From positions 496,001-560,000 of the forward strand of contig JADJCP010000001.1 in assembly GCA_016703155.1 (NCBI GenBank): a stretch of DNA of 64,000 nucleotides, in the 5' to 3' direction. Numbering within the stretch: the stretch's first letter is position 1; every line of letters starts with the position of its first letter. Below are positions 38,601 to 47,150 of this stretch, one piece after another. The position numbers were made by a program, and so were the translations under genes. The notes below the pieces were generated by a model. It searched no databases. It had not been told where the DNA came from and saw nothing but the letters and a program-made list of their open reading frames with translations. Source of the DNA: Hydrogenophilales bacterium. GTDB lineage: Bacteria > Pseudomonadota > Gammaproteobacteria > Burkholderiales > Thiobacillaceae.

Positions 38601-39833
38601 GCGGGTGTCGGCCTCCAGGTCGGTACGTTCGCGCACCTGCCCGCGCATCTCGACAAATGCCCGTGCCAGGACACCGAGATCGTCAAGCGCCGTCACGGGT
38701 AGCAGCAAGTCATCACCCTTGCCGTCGGAAAACGCCTTGACCGACTCGGTCAGCCTGCGTAGCGGCTGGATCAAGGAACGCGCCATCAGCCAGGAACCCA
38801 GCATGGCGATTGGAAAAAGAATGAACAAGAGCAAGGCAATCGTCGCCTGAGCCGCCTTGGCTCCGGCCTGGGCACTCTCCAGGGGCGCCACGACGGCGAT
38901 GATCAGGTGCCGGTAATCGCCGGCAAATCCAAGACGTTTGCGCCAAACGCCGGCCACCACGGGCGTCACCCCATCTTCCCGATCCACGAAGGTATATTGT
39001 TCCTGGCTTTCGCCCTGCACGGCTTGCGCCAAACCGGGCAAATATCGGGGCAATTCAGGTTCCGCGCCTGCCCCTGGAAATTCAAAACCGTACGCGCAGT
39101 TTTTTCCAGGCGGCGCCATCAGGCAATAACCGCGGTCATTGAAGACATAGAGCCCGAGCCCCTGGCCAGTGGCCTCCATGAAATCGACCGCCACCAAGCG
39201 CATATCCAGGTCGATGACGATCATTCCCAGGAACCGGTTATTGGCGTCGTAAATCGATGTCGCCGCCTGGATAAAGGGGATGCGCGGCGTAAGCACCTGC
39301 CCCTGGCGTCGTTTCAATCGGGTTTCGGAGAGGTAGACCTTGCCGGCGCTCAGGCTGGAACCAATACGAAAAAAAGTTTCATCCCGGACGGATTCGAGCT
39401 CGGCATCCGTAGCCATCAGGATTTGCCCGGTGACGGCGTCCTGCTGGGCGCGCACCAGTTCCCTGGCATTGCCGGCCGCACCGATGGCGCGGATTTGCAT
39501 GTAGCTCGGTTTTTGCTCGAGTGTCGCCTCGAAAATCCTTGCAACCTCGCCATCGGCGTGGCTGGATCGCTTGCCTTGCGCATGCCGTGCCAACAAGTCC
39601 GTGACCATGCGATTGCTTGCCAAGATCAGGACATCCTGGCGCAAGCTCTGGATGACCTTATCCTCGAACAGCTTGGCATGCACCCCGGCGACACCGGTCA
39701 GGGCGCGGTATTCGCTGCGCTCCAGCAACCCGTTGAGACTCTTGTAGAGGATCCAGCTCACCAGCCCGGCCGTCAGCACCAGCAAAACCGTGACGGCAAG
39801 GGCGATACGAGATGTCAAACCGATGCGCTGCAT
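35676..39833 (-). CDS. Hybrid sensor histidine kinase (Cache-HAMP-PAS-GAF-HisKA-HATPase-REC-REC-HPt)
   Basis: 1385 residues. Two membrane helices (about 9-30 and 330-352) flank a large periplasmic double-Cache-like sensor. Then HAMP (about 353-405), PAS (about 420-540, FGLNERGLFTFVNPSARHML) and a GAF-like region (about 570-720) precede HisKA with ATMSHEIRTPMNG. HATPase has NAIKFTESG and GGTGLGLAIS. Two receivers follow (VLIVDDMPVNLRIL; VLVAEDVPANQKVA with MDCQMPVMDG), then HPt with AHSLKSTAGAFGA. The first receiver also has its phosphoacceptor region (ILDWGMPGMDG). It lies 45 bases after sucA on the same strand and may be read from that operon. The ligand is unknown. Confidence 0.9.
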   Translation of the reverse strand: MQRIGLTSRIALAVTVLLVLTAGLVSWILYKSLNGLLERSEYRALTGVAGVHAKLFEDKVIQSLRQDVLILASNRMVTDLLARHAQGKRSSHADGEVARIFEATLEQKPSYMQIRAIGAAGNARELVRAQQDAVTGQILMATDAELESVRDETFFRIGSSLSAGKVYLSETRLKRRQGQVLTPRIPFIQAATSIYDANNRFLGMIVIDLDMRLVAVDFMEATGQGLGLYVFNDRGYCLMAPPGKNCAYGFEFPGAGAEPELPRYLPGLAQAVQGESQEQYTFVDREDGVTPVVAGVWRKRLGFAGDYRHLIIAVVAPLESAQAGAKAAQATIALLLFILFPIAMLGSWLMARSLIQPLRRLTESVKAFSDGKGDDLLLPVTALDDLGVLARAFVEMRGQVRERTDLEADTRARNMVEMAKTGIFGLNERGLFTFVNPSARHMLGMEGKDVSRITPSRLFCMRQEGSRLVDAAADCALTKALRTGETHEEEEGIFWRMDGTAFPVRYAAVPIMRDTQCEGLVVTFEDRTSELETRQALIRARQQAENSAIQAGVLAQLLRLSLRRTPMEDYLTAALMTLLTSLPWLSLRPKGGVFLTEDEGAGTALRLITDYNLDASLQRLCDRVPFGVCLCGKAAEDKAIHFADCVDHRHDIGFVGMEAHGHYNVPILENGKVLGVLVLYLPEGFKEHGGERLFLEKVADIISMGISARYSSRALSSAKDAAEAAARAKSEFLATMSHEIRTPMNGMLGMAQLLEETSLDEDQQDFVRIIQQSGTALLTVINDILDFSKIEAGRMILEPIAFDLDRAIHDVVSLLQPKAAEKGLEIAVQYDPDCPARLIGDAGRIRQILINLAGNAIKFTESGFVLIKVDAEAFLPAGAVRLRLAVEDTGLGIEAEAQSRLFASFSQADSSMTRKYGGTGLGLAISKKLTELMGGEIGVTSEIGKGSTFWVRLIFGVAETLPALPMVSLDGRRVLIVDDMPVNLRILSEMLGHWHMRVDQTDKGEVALEMLHRAQAAGQPYELTILDWGMPGMDGETLIQAIRHVTDRSIARIPAILLSSSGQKGDARRYAEMGFDGYLAKPIQGRALHQVMEAVLGQAESSDPACDRPTDEPLVTRHLVAESLIQTQHGSGLQGRVLVAEDVPANQKVAQSMLGRLGIEADIAENGEVALALWRAGSYPLVLMDCQMPVMDGYEATRRIRATEAEAGRPRTPVIALTANALPGERQKCLESGMDDFMSKPFRRAELEAMVRRWLAADTYPAESPSVESDKPVVLASTSSLDRRVIDGMRRDYPEDFQELLDSFHLSVAAILTDLAGAFNDSDALARSAHSLKSTAGAFGAVTLFDLAQTLEARAKAGDISTARAQVEALRAEYARVNDALSQLH

Positions 39834-39878
39834 CGCATGGCGTCCTGCCGCATGGCATGAATCCTACGGGGGCGGCCC

Positions 39879-42578
39879 TCAGTCGATACCCAGAGCCGCC
39901 CTGATCAATGAATCCGACTGCGCCGTGTGCACGGCGGCGAAGCCGGTCGCCGGAGAAGCCGATTCCGGCCGCCCCGCGTAGGTTATCGGCAAATTGCTGA
40001 AGTTCTTTAATTTGCCGAGCTTCATCAATTCATAGACCATGAAGCGCCAGGCCCCTTGATTGCGGGGTTCATCCTGTGCCCAGACGATCTCTTCCAGGTG
40101 CGCAAAACCGGCAATCACCGCGGCCAGTTCGGCATCCGGGAAGGGATAGAACTGCTCGACCCGGATCAGAGCGACCGAGTCGGTGAGGCCGGCCTCCTTG
40201 CGCTCGAAGAGCAGGTCGAAATAGACCCGGCCGCTGCACAATACCAGGCGCCGCGCGCCGACAGCATTGCCATCCGGGATGACCGCCTGGAAACCACCCT
40301 CGGCCAGATCGGTGAGCGCCGAGGTGGAATCGGGATGACGCAGCAAACTCTTCGGAGTGAAAACCACGAGCGGCTTACGGTATGGGCGGACAATCTGCCG
40401 ACGCAGCAGGTGGAAAAACTGTGCCGGTGTCGAGGGCTGGACGATCTGCATGTTGTCCTCGGCGGCCAGTTGCAGATAACGCTCGATACGCCCCGAGGAG
40501 TGCTCCGGACCCTGGCCTTCGTAGCCGTGCGGCAGGAACATCGTCAAGCCGTTCATGCGCCCCCATTTCGTTTCGCCCGAGGCGATGAACTGGTCGATGA
40601 CCACCTGGGCACCATTGGCGAAATCGCCGAACTGCCCTTCCCAGATCACCAGTTCTTCGGGTGAGGAACTGGCATAGCCGTATTCAAAGGCCAACACGGC
40701 CTCTTCCGAAAGCAGCGAATCAATCACCAGGAAATGTGCCTGATCCGGGTCCAGGTGCTGCAAGGGAATATGCGCGCCGGCATCCCAGCGCTGCCGGTTC
40801 TGGTCGTGCAGGACCGCATGCCGATGGAAGAAAGTGCCGCGTCCGGAATCCTGACCGGTAAGCCGCACGCCATGACCTTCCGTGACCAGGCTGGCATAGG
40901 CCAGACTCTCCGCCATGCCCCAGTCGAGCGGCATGTTGCCGGCAGCCATCTGCTTGCGATTACCGATGACCATAACGACGCGCGGGTGCAACAGAAAATT
41001 CTCCGGCACGTCCACGAGCTTGGCGCCAAGCGCGTGCAAACGCTCAATGGGTACCGCCGTGGATGCCGGGACGCGCCAATCGTGACCACGATAGGGCCGC
41101 CAGTCGGCGACGAAATGGGTATACGGGCGATCGGCCAGGCTCGGCATGGCATCCAGCCCCCGGGTGTAGTCCTCGGTCATGGTCTCCAGTTCGCCAGCCA
41201 GGATCACGCCCTGACGTTCCAGTTGCTTCGCATAAAGATTCATCGCGCTGGCATGCCGGCGGATCGCCTGGTACATCAGCGGCTGGGTCACCATCGGCTC
41301 GTCCTGCTCGTTGTGGCCCAGGCGGCGGTAGCAGATCAGATCGATGACGACGTCCTTGTGGAATGTGGCGCGGAAATCGACGGCGATATCGACGGCGCGC
41401 AGGACCGCCTCCGGATCGTCGCCGTTGACGTGCAACACGGGCGCCTCGACCATCTTCGCGACATCGGTGCAATACAGGCTGGAGCGGCTGTCGCGCGGGT
41501 CGGAGGTGGTGAAGCCGATCTGGTTGTTGACGACGATATGCACCGTGCCGCCGACGCCGAAGCCGCGCGTCGCCGCCATGTTGAGCGACTCCATGACCAC
41601 GCCCTGGCCGGCGAAGGCGGCATCGCCATGGATCACCACGGCCAGCACCTTGCCACCATCGTGGTCGCCGCGCTTCTGCTGCTGGGCGCGCACCCAGCCA
41701 CGCACCACGGGACCGACGATCTCCAAATGCGAGGGATTGAACGCCAGGGCAATGCGGATCGGCCCGGCACCGGTCGGCACATCCAGGGCAAACCCCTGGT
41801 GGTATTTGACGTCGCCGGCCATGCCGGCCTCCTGCGTGGTCGGCGCCTTGTGGTTGAACATCTCGATGGCCGATTTGCCCAGGACGTTGTGCAGGACATT
41901 GATCCGGCCCCGGTGCGCCATGCCCAGGCCGAGCTCTTGGACGCCATGCCCGGCGGCGCGCTCGGCGATGTAATTTAGCAAAGGAATCAGGGCCTCGGCA
42001 CCCTCCACGGAGAAGCGTTTCTGACCGACGAAGCGGGTGTGGATGACCTTTTCCAGAGTCTCGGCCGAGACCAGTTGACGCAACAGCCAGCGCTGTCGGT
42101 CCGGCGGATACGGCGGGCGCGTCTCGGTGCGCTCCAGGCGATCCTGCAGCCAGCGCTTGCGCTGGGTGTTGGTGATGTACATGTACTCGGCGGCCAGCGT
42201 GCCGCAGTAGGCCCATTGCACGCGCGCCAGGATATTGCGCAGCGTGTCGCGCTTCGGCCCGGCCAGCGAGCCGGTCTCGAAGACCTTTTCCAGGTCGGCG
42301 GCGGTCAGGCCGTGCGTCGACGGGTCCAGGTCGGGCACCCTGGGCAGCGGCAGGTGATTCAGCGGGTTGAGCTGGGCGACCCGAAAGCCGTGGAAGCGAT
42401 AGGCGTTGATCAGGCGCAAGACGCTGACCTGGCCGGCCTCGCAGCCGATCGGTACCCGATAGGGTTCGACCGGCGCCGCGAAGGCCGGCAAGCCGGTACT
42501 GTCCTGGGATTCTGCGCCCTCGATCAGGGCCTCAAGGTATTCGGCACTGCCGGAATAGTAGGCCCCGTCGCGCGCCAT
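39879..42578 (-). CDS. sucA: 2-oxoglutarate dehydrogenase E1 component
   Basis: An 899-residue ThDP enzyme that decarboxylates 2-oxoglutarate and passes succinyl to E2. Signatures include GMAHRGRINVLHNVLGK, GDAAFAGQGVVMESLNMA, VNNQIGFTTSDP, NGDDPEAVLRA and FLPHGYEGQGPEHSSGRIER. The short N-terminal segment YSGSAEYLEALIEG begins the E2-contacting region. It is 3 bases after gltA. The usual downstream partners sucB and lpdA are absent; a hybrid kinase follows instead, so E2 and E3 must be encoded elsewhere if the complex works. Confidence 0.95.
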   Translation of the reverse strand: MARDGAYYSGSAEYLEALIEGAESQDSTGLPAFAAPVEPYRVPIGCEAGQVSVLRLINAYRFHGFRVAQLNPLNHLPLPRVPDLDPSTHGLTAADLEKVFETGSLAGPKRDTLRNILARVQWAYCGTLAAEYMYITNTQRKRWLQDRLERTETRPPYPPDRQRWLLRQLVSAETLEKVIHTRFVGQKRFSVEGAEALIPLLNYIAERAAGHGVQELGLGMAHRGRINVLHNVLGKSAIEMFNHKAPTTQEAGMAGDVKYHQGFALDVPTGAGPIRIALAFNPSHLEIVGPVVRGWVRAQQQKRGDHDGGKVLAVVIHGDAAFAGQGVVMESLNMAATRGFGVGGTVHIVVNNQIGFTTSDPRDSRSSLYCTDVAKMVEAPVLHVNGDDPEAVLRAVDIAVDFRATFHKDVVIDLICYRRLGHNEQDEPMVTQPLMYQAIRRHASAMNLYAKQLERQGVILAGELETMTEDYTRGLDAMPSLADRPYTHFVADWRPYRGHDWRVPASTAVPIERLHALGAKLVDVPENFLLHPRVVMVIGNRKQMAAGNMPLDWGMAESLAYASLVTEGHGVRLTGQDSGRGTFFHRHAVLHDQNRQRWDAGAHIPLQHLDPDQAHFLVIDSLLSEEAVLAFEYGYASSSPEELVIWEGQFGDFANGAQVVIDQFIASGETKWGRMNGLTMFLPHGYEGQGPEHSSGRIERYLQLAAEDNMQIVQPSTPAQFFHLLRRQIVRPYRKPLVVFTPKSLLRHPDSTSALTDLAEGGFQAVIPDGNAVGARRLVLCSGRVYFDLLFERKEAGLTDSVALIRVEQFYPFPDAELAAVIAGFAHLEEIVWAQDEPRNQGAWRFMVYELMKLGKLKNFSNLPITYAGRPESASPATGFAAVHTAQSDSLIRAALGID

Positions 42579-42581
42579 GGC

Positions 42582-43877
42582 CTAACCCCGCTGCTCGATG
42601 GGCACGAAATCGCGGCGCACCGAACCGGTGTACAACTGACGCGGTCGGGCGATCTTGTGATCCTGGCTGGAGATCATTTCCATCCACTGGGCGACCCAGC
42701 CGGCGGTCCGCGCCAGGGCGAAGATCGCGGTGAACATCGAGTTCGGAATGCCCATGGCGCGCATGACAATGCCGGAATAGAAGTCGACGTTGGGATACAG
42801 GCGCTTCTTCACGAAATACTCGTCTTCCAGGGCGATGCGCTCCAGTTCCAGTGCCAGCTTGAACAGGGGATCGTCATGCAGGCCCAGTTCGTCCAGAACC
42901 TCGTAGCAGGTCTGGCGCATGATCTTGGCGCGCGGGTCCATGTTCTTGTAGACCCGGTGGCCGAAGCCCATCAGGCGGAAGCCGCTGGTCTTGTCCTTGG
43001 CCTTCTTGATGTAATCGCCGATGCGCGATACGTCGCCGATTTCTTCGAGCATCTTCAGCGTCGCCTCGTTGGCGCCGCCGTGCAGTGGCCCCCAGAGCGA
43101 GGCGATGCCGGCGGCGATACAGGCGAAGGGCGTCGCGCCGGAGGAACCGACGACGCGCACGGTCGACGACGACGCGTTCTGCTCATGGTCGGCATGCAGC
43201 AGGAAAATACGGTCCAGCGCCCTGGCCAGCACCGGATTCGGCACATAGTCCTCGCAGGGCGTCGCGAACATCATGTGCATGAAGTTTTCGGCATAGCCCA
43301 GTTTGTTTTGCGGGTAGGCGAAGGGCTCGCCGATGTTGTACTTGTAGCTCCAGGCGGCGATCGTCGGAATCTTCGCCAGGAGCCGGAACGCGGCGATGTC
43401 GCGTTGCTTGGGGTCGAAGGAATCGGACGAGTTGCGATAGAACGCCGACATGGCGCCAACCACCCCGACCATGACCGCCATCGGATGCGCATCGCGACGA
43501 TAACCCTTGAAGGAGTTGACCATCTGGTCGTGCAGCATGGTCTGGCCCTTGATCTTGCCGACGAAGGCTTCCTTCTGCTCGGCATTGGGCAATTCGCCGC
43601 GCAACAGTAGGTAGGCCGTTTCCAGGAAATCGGAATGTTCGGCGAGCTGCTCGATGGGATAGCCCCGGTAATAGAGCAGGCCCTGATCGCCGTCGATATA
43701 GGTGATGTCCGAGGCGCAACTGGCGGTCGACAGGAAGCCGGGGTCGAAGGTGAAAATGCCGTGCGACCCCAAGGCCCGTGTATCGATGACATCCGGGCCG
43801 ATGCTGCCGGAGAGGAGGGGCAGTTCGATCACGCGATCGCTGTCGCTAAAGGAAATCTTGACGGTGCGTTGGGTCAT
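42582..43877 (-). CDS. gltA: Citrate synthase (type II, hexameric)
   Basis: A 431-residue enzyme that condenses acetyl-CoA and oxaloacetate to citrate. Catalytic residues are visible: His in SLWGPLHGGANEA, His in MGFGHRVYKNMDPRA, and Asp in the C-terminal ELERIALEDEYF. An N-terminal beta-rich extension (VKISFSDSDRVIELPLLSGS) marks the NADH-inhibited Gram-negative type. It overlaps sdhE by 4 bases and precedes sucA by 3 bases. Confidence 0.97.
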   Translation of the reverse strand: MTQRTVKISFSDSDRVIELPLLSGSIGPDVIDTRALGSHGIFTFDPGFLSTASCASDITYIDGDQGLLYYRGYPIEQLAEHSDFLETAYLLLRGELPNAEQKEAFVGKIKGQTMLHDQMVNSFKGYRRDAHPMAVMVGVVGAMSAFYRNSSDSFDPKQRDIAAFRLLAKIPTIAAWSYKYNIGEPFAYPQNKLGYAENFMHMMFATPCEDYVPNPVLARALDRIFLLHADHEQNASSSTVRVVGSSGATPFACIAAGIASLWGPLHGGANEATLKMLEEIGDVSRIGDYIKKAKDKTSGFRLMGFGHRVYKNMDPRAKIMRQTCYEVLDELGLHDDPLFKLALELERIALEDEYFVKKRLYPNVDFYSGIVMRAMGIPNSMFTAIFALARTAGWVAQWMEMISSQDHKIARPRQLYTGSVRRDFVPIEQRG

Positions 43878-44125
43878 ATCGATACCTTGGTTGCCTTGAT
43901 CGTTTCCACCAGCGCGGAATAGCGCTCAGGCGGTGTTGCCCTGCCTGTCAGCCAGCCGTAGAGATCATCATCCTCGGCCCTCAGAAGATCCTCGAACAGT
44001 GCCTGTTCCACCTCACCCAGGTTCGGGTAAGTCACATCAAGGAACCTGGCGAGCCAGGCATCCAGTTCAAGCATGCCCCGCCGGCAGCGCCAGCGTATCC
44101 GGTTAAGGACGGCGGGATCGTTCAC
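43874..44125 (-). CDS. sdhE: Succinate dehydrogenase flavinylation factor SdhE
   Basis: An 83-residue helical protein that promotes covalent attachment of FAD to SdhA. The conserved RGMLELD motif is at residues 16-22, followed by the family's acidic core (FEDLLRAEDDDLYGWLTG). It uses a GTG start whose GTGA overlaps the sdhB stop, and itself overlaps gltA by 4 bases. Its position directly after sdhB supports the role. Confidence 0.93.
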   Translation of the reverse strand: MNDPAVLNRIRWRCRRGMLELDAWLARFLDVTYPNLGEVEQALFEDLLRAEDDDLYGWLTGRATPPERYSALVETIKATKVSI

Positions 44126-44820
44126 AGCGCCCGTTTGACGAGCAGTGTCTTGATTTTGCCGATGGCGGCGGTCGGGTTCAAGCCTTTCGGACAGACTTCG
44201 ACACAATTCATGATGCCGTGGCAGCGGAACAGACGATATGGGTCTTCCAGGAAATCGAGCCGCTCGTCGGTGGCCTGGTCGCGCGAGTCGGCGATGAAGC
44301 GGTAGCCCTGCATCAAGGCCGCCGGGCCGAGGAACTTCTCCGGGTTCCACCAGAACGACGGACATGAGGTGGTGCAGCAGCCACACAGGATGCATTCCCA
44401 CAGGCCGTCCAGTTCGGCGCGTTCGGCGGGCGATTGCAGGCGCTCGTTCTCCGGTTCCGGATCCAGGTTGATCAGATAGGGCTTCACGGCACGGTAGTGC
44501 TGGTAGAACTGCTCCATGTCGACGATCAGGTCGCGGATCACGCCCAGGCGCGGCAGCGGCCGGATCTCGACAGGTTCCTTCAGGTCTTCCAGGGCGGTGA
44601 TGCAGGCCAGGACATTGGTGCCGTTGACATTGACGCCGTCCGAGCCGCACACCCCCTCGCGGCAGGAACGCCGGAACGACAGGCTTTCGTCGAGCGTATC
44701 CTTGATGGCGATCAGGGCATCGAGCACCTTCTTGCCCTTCGGGTCGTAGTCCAGCTCGTAGTCCTGCATGCGCGGCGCGGCGCCGGACTCGGGGTCGTAG
44801 CGGTAGATGCGGAATTTCAT
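44122..44820 (-). CDS. sdhB: Succinate dehydrogenase iron-sulfur subunit
   Basis: A 232-residue subunit that carries electrons from SdhA to quinone. The 2Fe-2S ligands are in SCREGVCGSDGVNVNGTNVLAC, given here as SCREGVCGSDG and NVLAC. The 4Fe-4S and 3Fe-4S ligands are in CILCGCCTTSCP and CHGIMNCVEVCPKGLNP. It is separated from sdhA by 76 bases that hold a dispersed palindrome, the only loose joint in this operon apart from the sdhA start. Confidence 0.96.
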   Translation of the reverse strand: MKFRIYRYDPESGAAPRMQDYELDYDPKGKKVLDALIAIKDTLDESLSFRRSCREGVCGSDGVNVNGTNVLACITALEDLKEPVEIRPLPRLGVIRDLIVDMEQFYQHYRAVKPYLINLDPEPENERLQSPAERAELDGLWECILCGCCTTSCPSFWWNPEKFLGPAALMQGYRFIADSRDQATDERLDFLEDPYRLFRCHGIMNCVEVCPKGLNPTAAIGKIKTLLVKRAL

Positions 44821-44840
44821 GACTGGGCTCCCACGAAACT

Positions 44841-44861
44841 CCCCCCTTTGAAAAAGGGGGG
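44841..44861. repeat. Dispersed palindrome between sdhA and sdhB
   Basis: CCCCCC-TTTGAAAAA-GGGGGG, the same element found at 19324, 19512, 25257 and (variant) 25356. It interrupts the otherwise overlapping sdh operon and can form a 6-bp G:C hairpin in the mRNA before the sdhB ribosome-binding region. Confidence 0.8.
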
Positions 44862-44896
44862 AACGCCGATGGGAACGATTCGCTCCATTTTGGCCA

Positions 44897-46657
44897 TCAG
44901 TACGTCCTTTCCTTCGGCTGGAACGTTTCCACGGTCAGCGGCTTGAGGCGTACCGGCTTGTAGTCGAGCTGGTCGTTCTCGCGGGTGTACAGCGTGTGGC
45001 GTAGCCACTGGCCGTCGTCGCGCTTCGGAAAATCTTCGCGGGTGTGCGCGCCCCGGCTTTCGGTGCGCGCCAGGGCGGAAACCAGCGTGGCGCGGGCGAT
45101 GGGGATGAGGTTTTCCAGTTCCAAGGCTTCCAGACGGACGGTATTGAACATCTTGCTGTGGTCGGACAGGGCGGCATCCGGCAGGCGCGCCTCGACCTGA
45201 TCGAGCTTGGCGATGCCCTCCTTGAGCAGATCCTCGCGCCGGTAGACGCCGCAATGATCCTGCATGATGCGTTGCATGTCGGTGCGCAGGCCGGCGACGG
45301 TTTCCGTGCCGGTCTTCTTGTCCCAGCGCGCCAGACGGGCCATCGCCTTGTCGACCTGCTGTTCGGGCAGATTTGCGGGGATCGGGTTTTCACGCAGGAA
45401 GTCGATCATGTGCAGACCGGCGGCACGACCGAACACCACCAGATCGAGCAGCGAATTGCCGCCCAGGCGATTGGCGCCATGCACCGAGACGCAGGCGCAC
45501 TCGCCGACGGCATAGAGACCCGGCACCGGCTCTTCCGGGCCGTACTTGACCGGCGCCACCACCTGGCCGTGCATATTGGTCGGAATGCCGCCCATCATGT
45601 AGTGCGCCGTCGGCGTCACCGGCATCGGCGCGACGCACGGGTCGACCCCGGCGAATTGCATCGACAGTTCGCGAATGCCGGGCAGGCGTTCCTTCACCTT
45701 GTCGGCGCCGATATGGTCGATTTTCAGATAGACGAAATCGCCGTGCGGACCGCAGCCGCGCCCGGCAAGGATCTCCTGGGCGATGGCCCGCGACACCACG
45801 TCGCGCGAGGCCAGGTCCTTGGCATTGGGCGCGTAGCGCTCCATGAATTTTTCGCCATCCTTGTTGAGCAGATAACCGCCCTCGCCGCGCACGCCCTCGG
45901 TAATCAGGCTGCCGACTTCAGGTATTCCCGTGGGGTGGAACTGCCAGAACTCCATGTCCTCCAGCGGCAGGCCGGCGCGCAGCACCATGCCCAGGCCATC
46001 GCCGGTATTGATGTGGGCGTTGGTGGAATGCCGGAAGATGCGGCAGGCGCCGCCGGTTGCCAGCAGGGTGGCGCGCGACTCGAACAGCCAGGCCTGGCCG
46101 GTCTCGATCTCCAGGGCGACGACGCCGAGGATGCTGCCCGCCTCGTCGCGGATCAGGTCGGTGGCAAAGAATTCCTCGAAGAACTGGGTGCGCGCGGCGA
46201 TGTTGCGCTGGTACAGGGTGTGCAACAGGGCATGGCCGGTCCGGTCAGCGGCAGCGCAGGTACGAATCGCCTGGGCGCCGCCGTAATTCTGCGACTGACC
46301 GCCGAAGGGCCGCTGGTAGATCTTGCCGTTGGGCAGGCGCGAGAACGGCAGGCCCATGTGTTCCAGCTCGTAGACCGCCGTCGGCGCGTTGCGGCACATG
46401 TACTCGATGGCATCCTGGTCGCCCAGGTAGTCCGAGCCTTTCACCGTGTCATACATGTGCCAGTGCCAGTTGTCGTCCGAGACATTGCCCAGGGCCGAGG
46501 TGATCCCGCCCTGCGCCGACACGGTATGCGAGCGCGTCGGAAACACCTTGGAGATCACCGCCACCTTCAGGTCGGCCTCGGCCAGTTGCAAGGCGGCGCG
46601 CAGGCCCGCGCCGCCGCCGCCGACAATCACGGCATCAAACGTTCTTTTTGGAATCAT
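44897..46657 (-). CDS. sdhA: Succinate dehydrogenase flavoprotein subunit
   Basis: A 586-residue FAD subunit that oxidises succinate. The FAD dinucleotide motif is VIVGGGGAGLRAALQLAE, and the histidine that binds FAD covalently is in RSHTVSAQGG. Active-site residues are in HFHPTGI-like FWQFHPTGIPE and HGANRLGGNSLLDLVVFGR. Its first 13 codons are repeated 143 bases upstream in a mini-frame that ends ATGA on this start. sdhE supports flavinylation from the same operon. Confidence 0.97.
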   Translation of the reverse strand: MIPKRTFDAVIVGGGGAGLRAALQLAEADLKVAVISKVFPTRSHTVSAQGGITSALGNVSDDNWHWHMYDTVKGSDYLGDQDAIEYMCRNAPTAVYELEHMGLPFSRLPNGKIYQRPFGGQSQNYGGAQAIRTCAAADRTGHALLHTLYQRNIAARTQFFEEFFATDLIRDEAGSILGVVALEIETGQAWLFESRATLLATGGACRIFRHSTNAHINTGDGLGMVLRAGLPLEDMEFWQFHPTGIPEVGSLITEGVRGEGGYLLNKDGEKFMERYAPNAKDLASRDVVSRAIAQEILAGRGCGPHGDFVYLKIDHIGADKVKERLPGIRELSMQFAGVDPCVAPMPVTPTAHYMMGGIPTNMHGQVVAPVKYGPEEPVPGLYAVGECACVSVHGANRLGGNSLLDLVVFGRAAGLHMIDFLRENPIPANLPEQQVDKAMARLARWDKKTGTETVAGLRTDMQRIMQDHCGVYRREDLLKEGIAKLDQVEARLPDAALSDHSKMFNTVRLEALELENLIPIARATLVSALARTESRGAHTREDFPKRDDGQWLRHTLYTRENDQLDYKPVRLKPLTVETFQPKERTY

Positions 46658-46800
46658 GGCGCAGCGCTCCAGCAGGCTTGGGATGTGTCGGCGGCCGGCG
46701 CCGACTCGCGGACGGTCGCACCTCCCGCTGCGCGGCAGGCACTGCTCCCTGCTCGCGTCGCCCCGACAATCACGGCATCGAATGTACGCTTCGGAATCAT
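46654..46800 (-). other. Duplicated sdhA 5' end with ~105-bp insert (48-residue mini-frame)
   Basis: From the sdhD stop (ATGA, 46797-46800) a frame starts MIPKRTFDAVIVG, identical in protein to the start of sdhA, then leaves homology with ATRAGSSACRAAGG and a Ser/Ala-rich tail. It ends exactly at the real sdhA start, again by ATGA. The two 39-base copies differ at several third-codon positions in the first eight codons but are identical in the next 17 bases. The insert contains a GTCGGCG..CGCCGAC hairpin. Probably a mobile or recombination-derived insertion that kept translational coupling; a functional peptide is unlikely. Confidence 0.75.
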
Positions 46801-47150
46801 TTCACGCTCCAAAGGATGTCGATCGCCCAGACCAGGCAGCCCAGGTACAGCGTGGCGAAGAAAAAGTAGAGCCCCAGGCGCGGCATCAGGCAGCGCTCGC
46901 AGTGCAGGTAGTCGATGAAGATTTCGCGCAGGCCGATCCAGGCATGCAGCAGCAGGGCGATGACGAACAGCAGCACCGCGATCTTCATGCCGACCGGAAT
47001 GAACAGGTCGTACCAGACCGCGAAATCGAGCGGTCCGGCGGTCAGCAGGAGGATGGAAAAAACAGGCAGGAACAGGGCCATGTAGACCGCGCTGGCGCGT
47101 TGCGCCAACCACATGTCCAGGCCGCGATGGGCACCGCCGACGCGCCTCAT
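46797..47150 (-). CDS. sdhD: Succinate dehydrogenase membrane anchor subunit D
   Basis: A 117-residue subunit with three transmembrane helices (about 22-42, 55-75, 92-112). It carries the haem/quinone region features LLHAWIGLREIFIDYLH, typical of SdhD. The ATG at 47150 is chosen (MRRVGGAHRGL), overlapping sdhC by 4 bases; upstream in-frame residues are out-of-frame sdhC. It ends by ATGA into the duplicated sdhA start. Confidence 0.93.
   Translation of the reverse strand: MRRVGGAHRGLDMWLAQRASAVYMALFLPVFSILLLTAGPLDFAVWYDLFIPVGMKIAVLLFVIALLLHAWIGLREIFIDYLHCERCLMPRLGLYFFFATLYLGCLVWAIDILWSVK

Noticed and set aside
46654..47112. 152-residue minus-strand frame overlapping sdhD as a gene
   Set aside because: Its first two thirds are an out-of-frame reading of sdhD; only the last 48 codons reflect the duplicated sdhA start.
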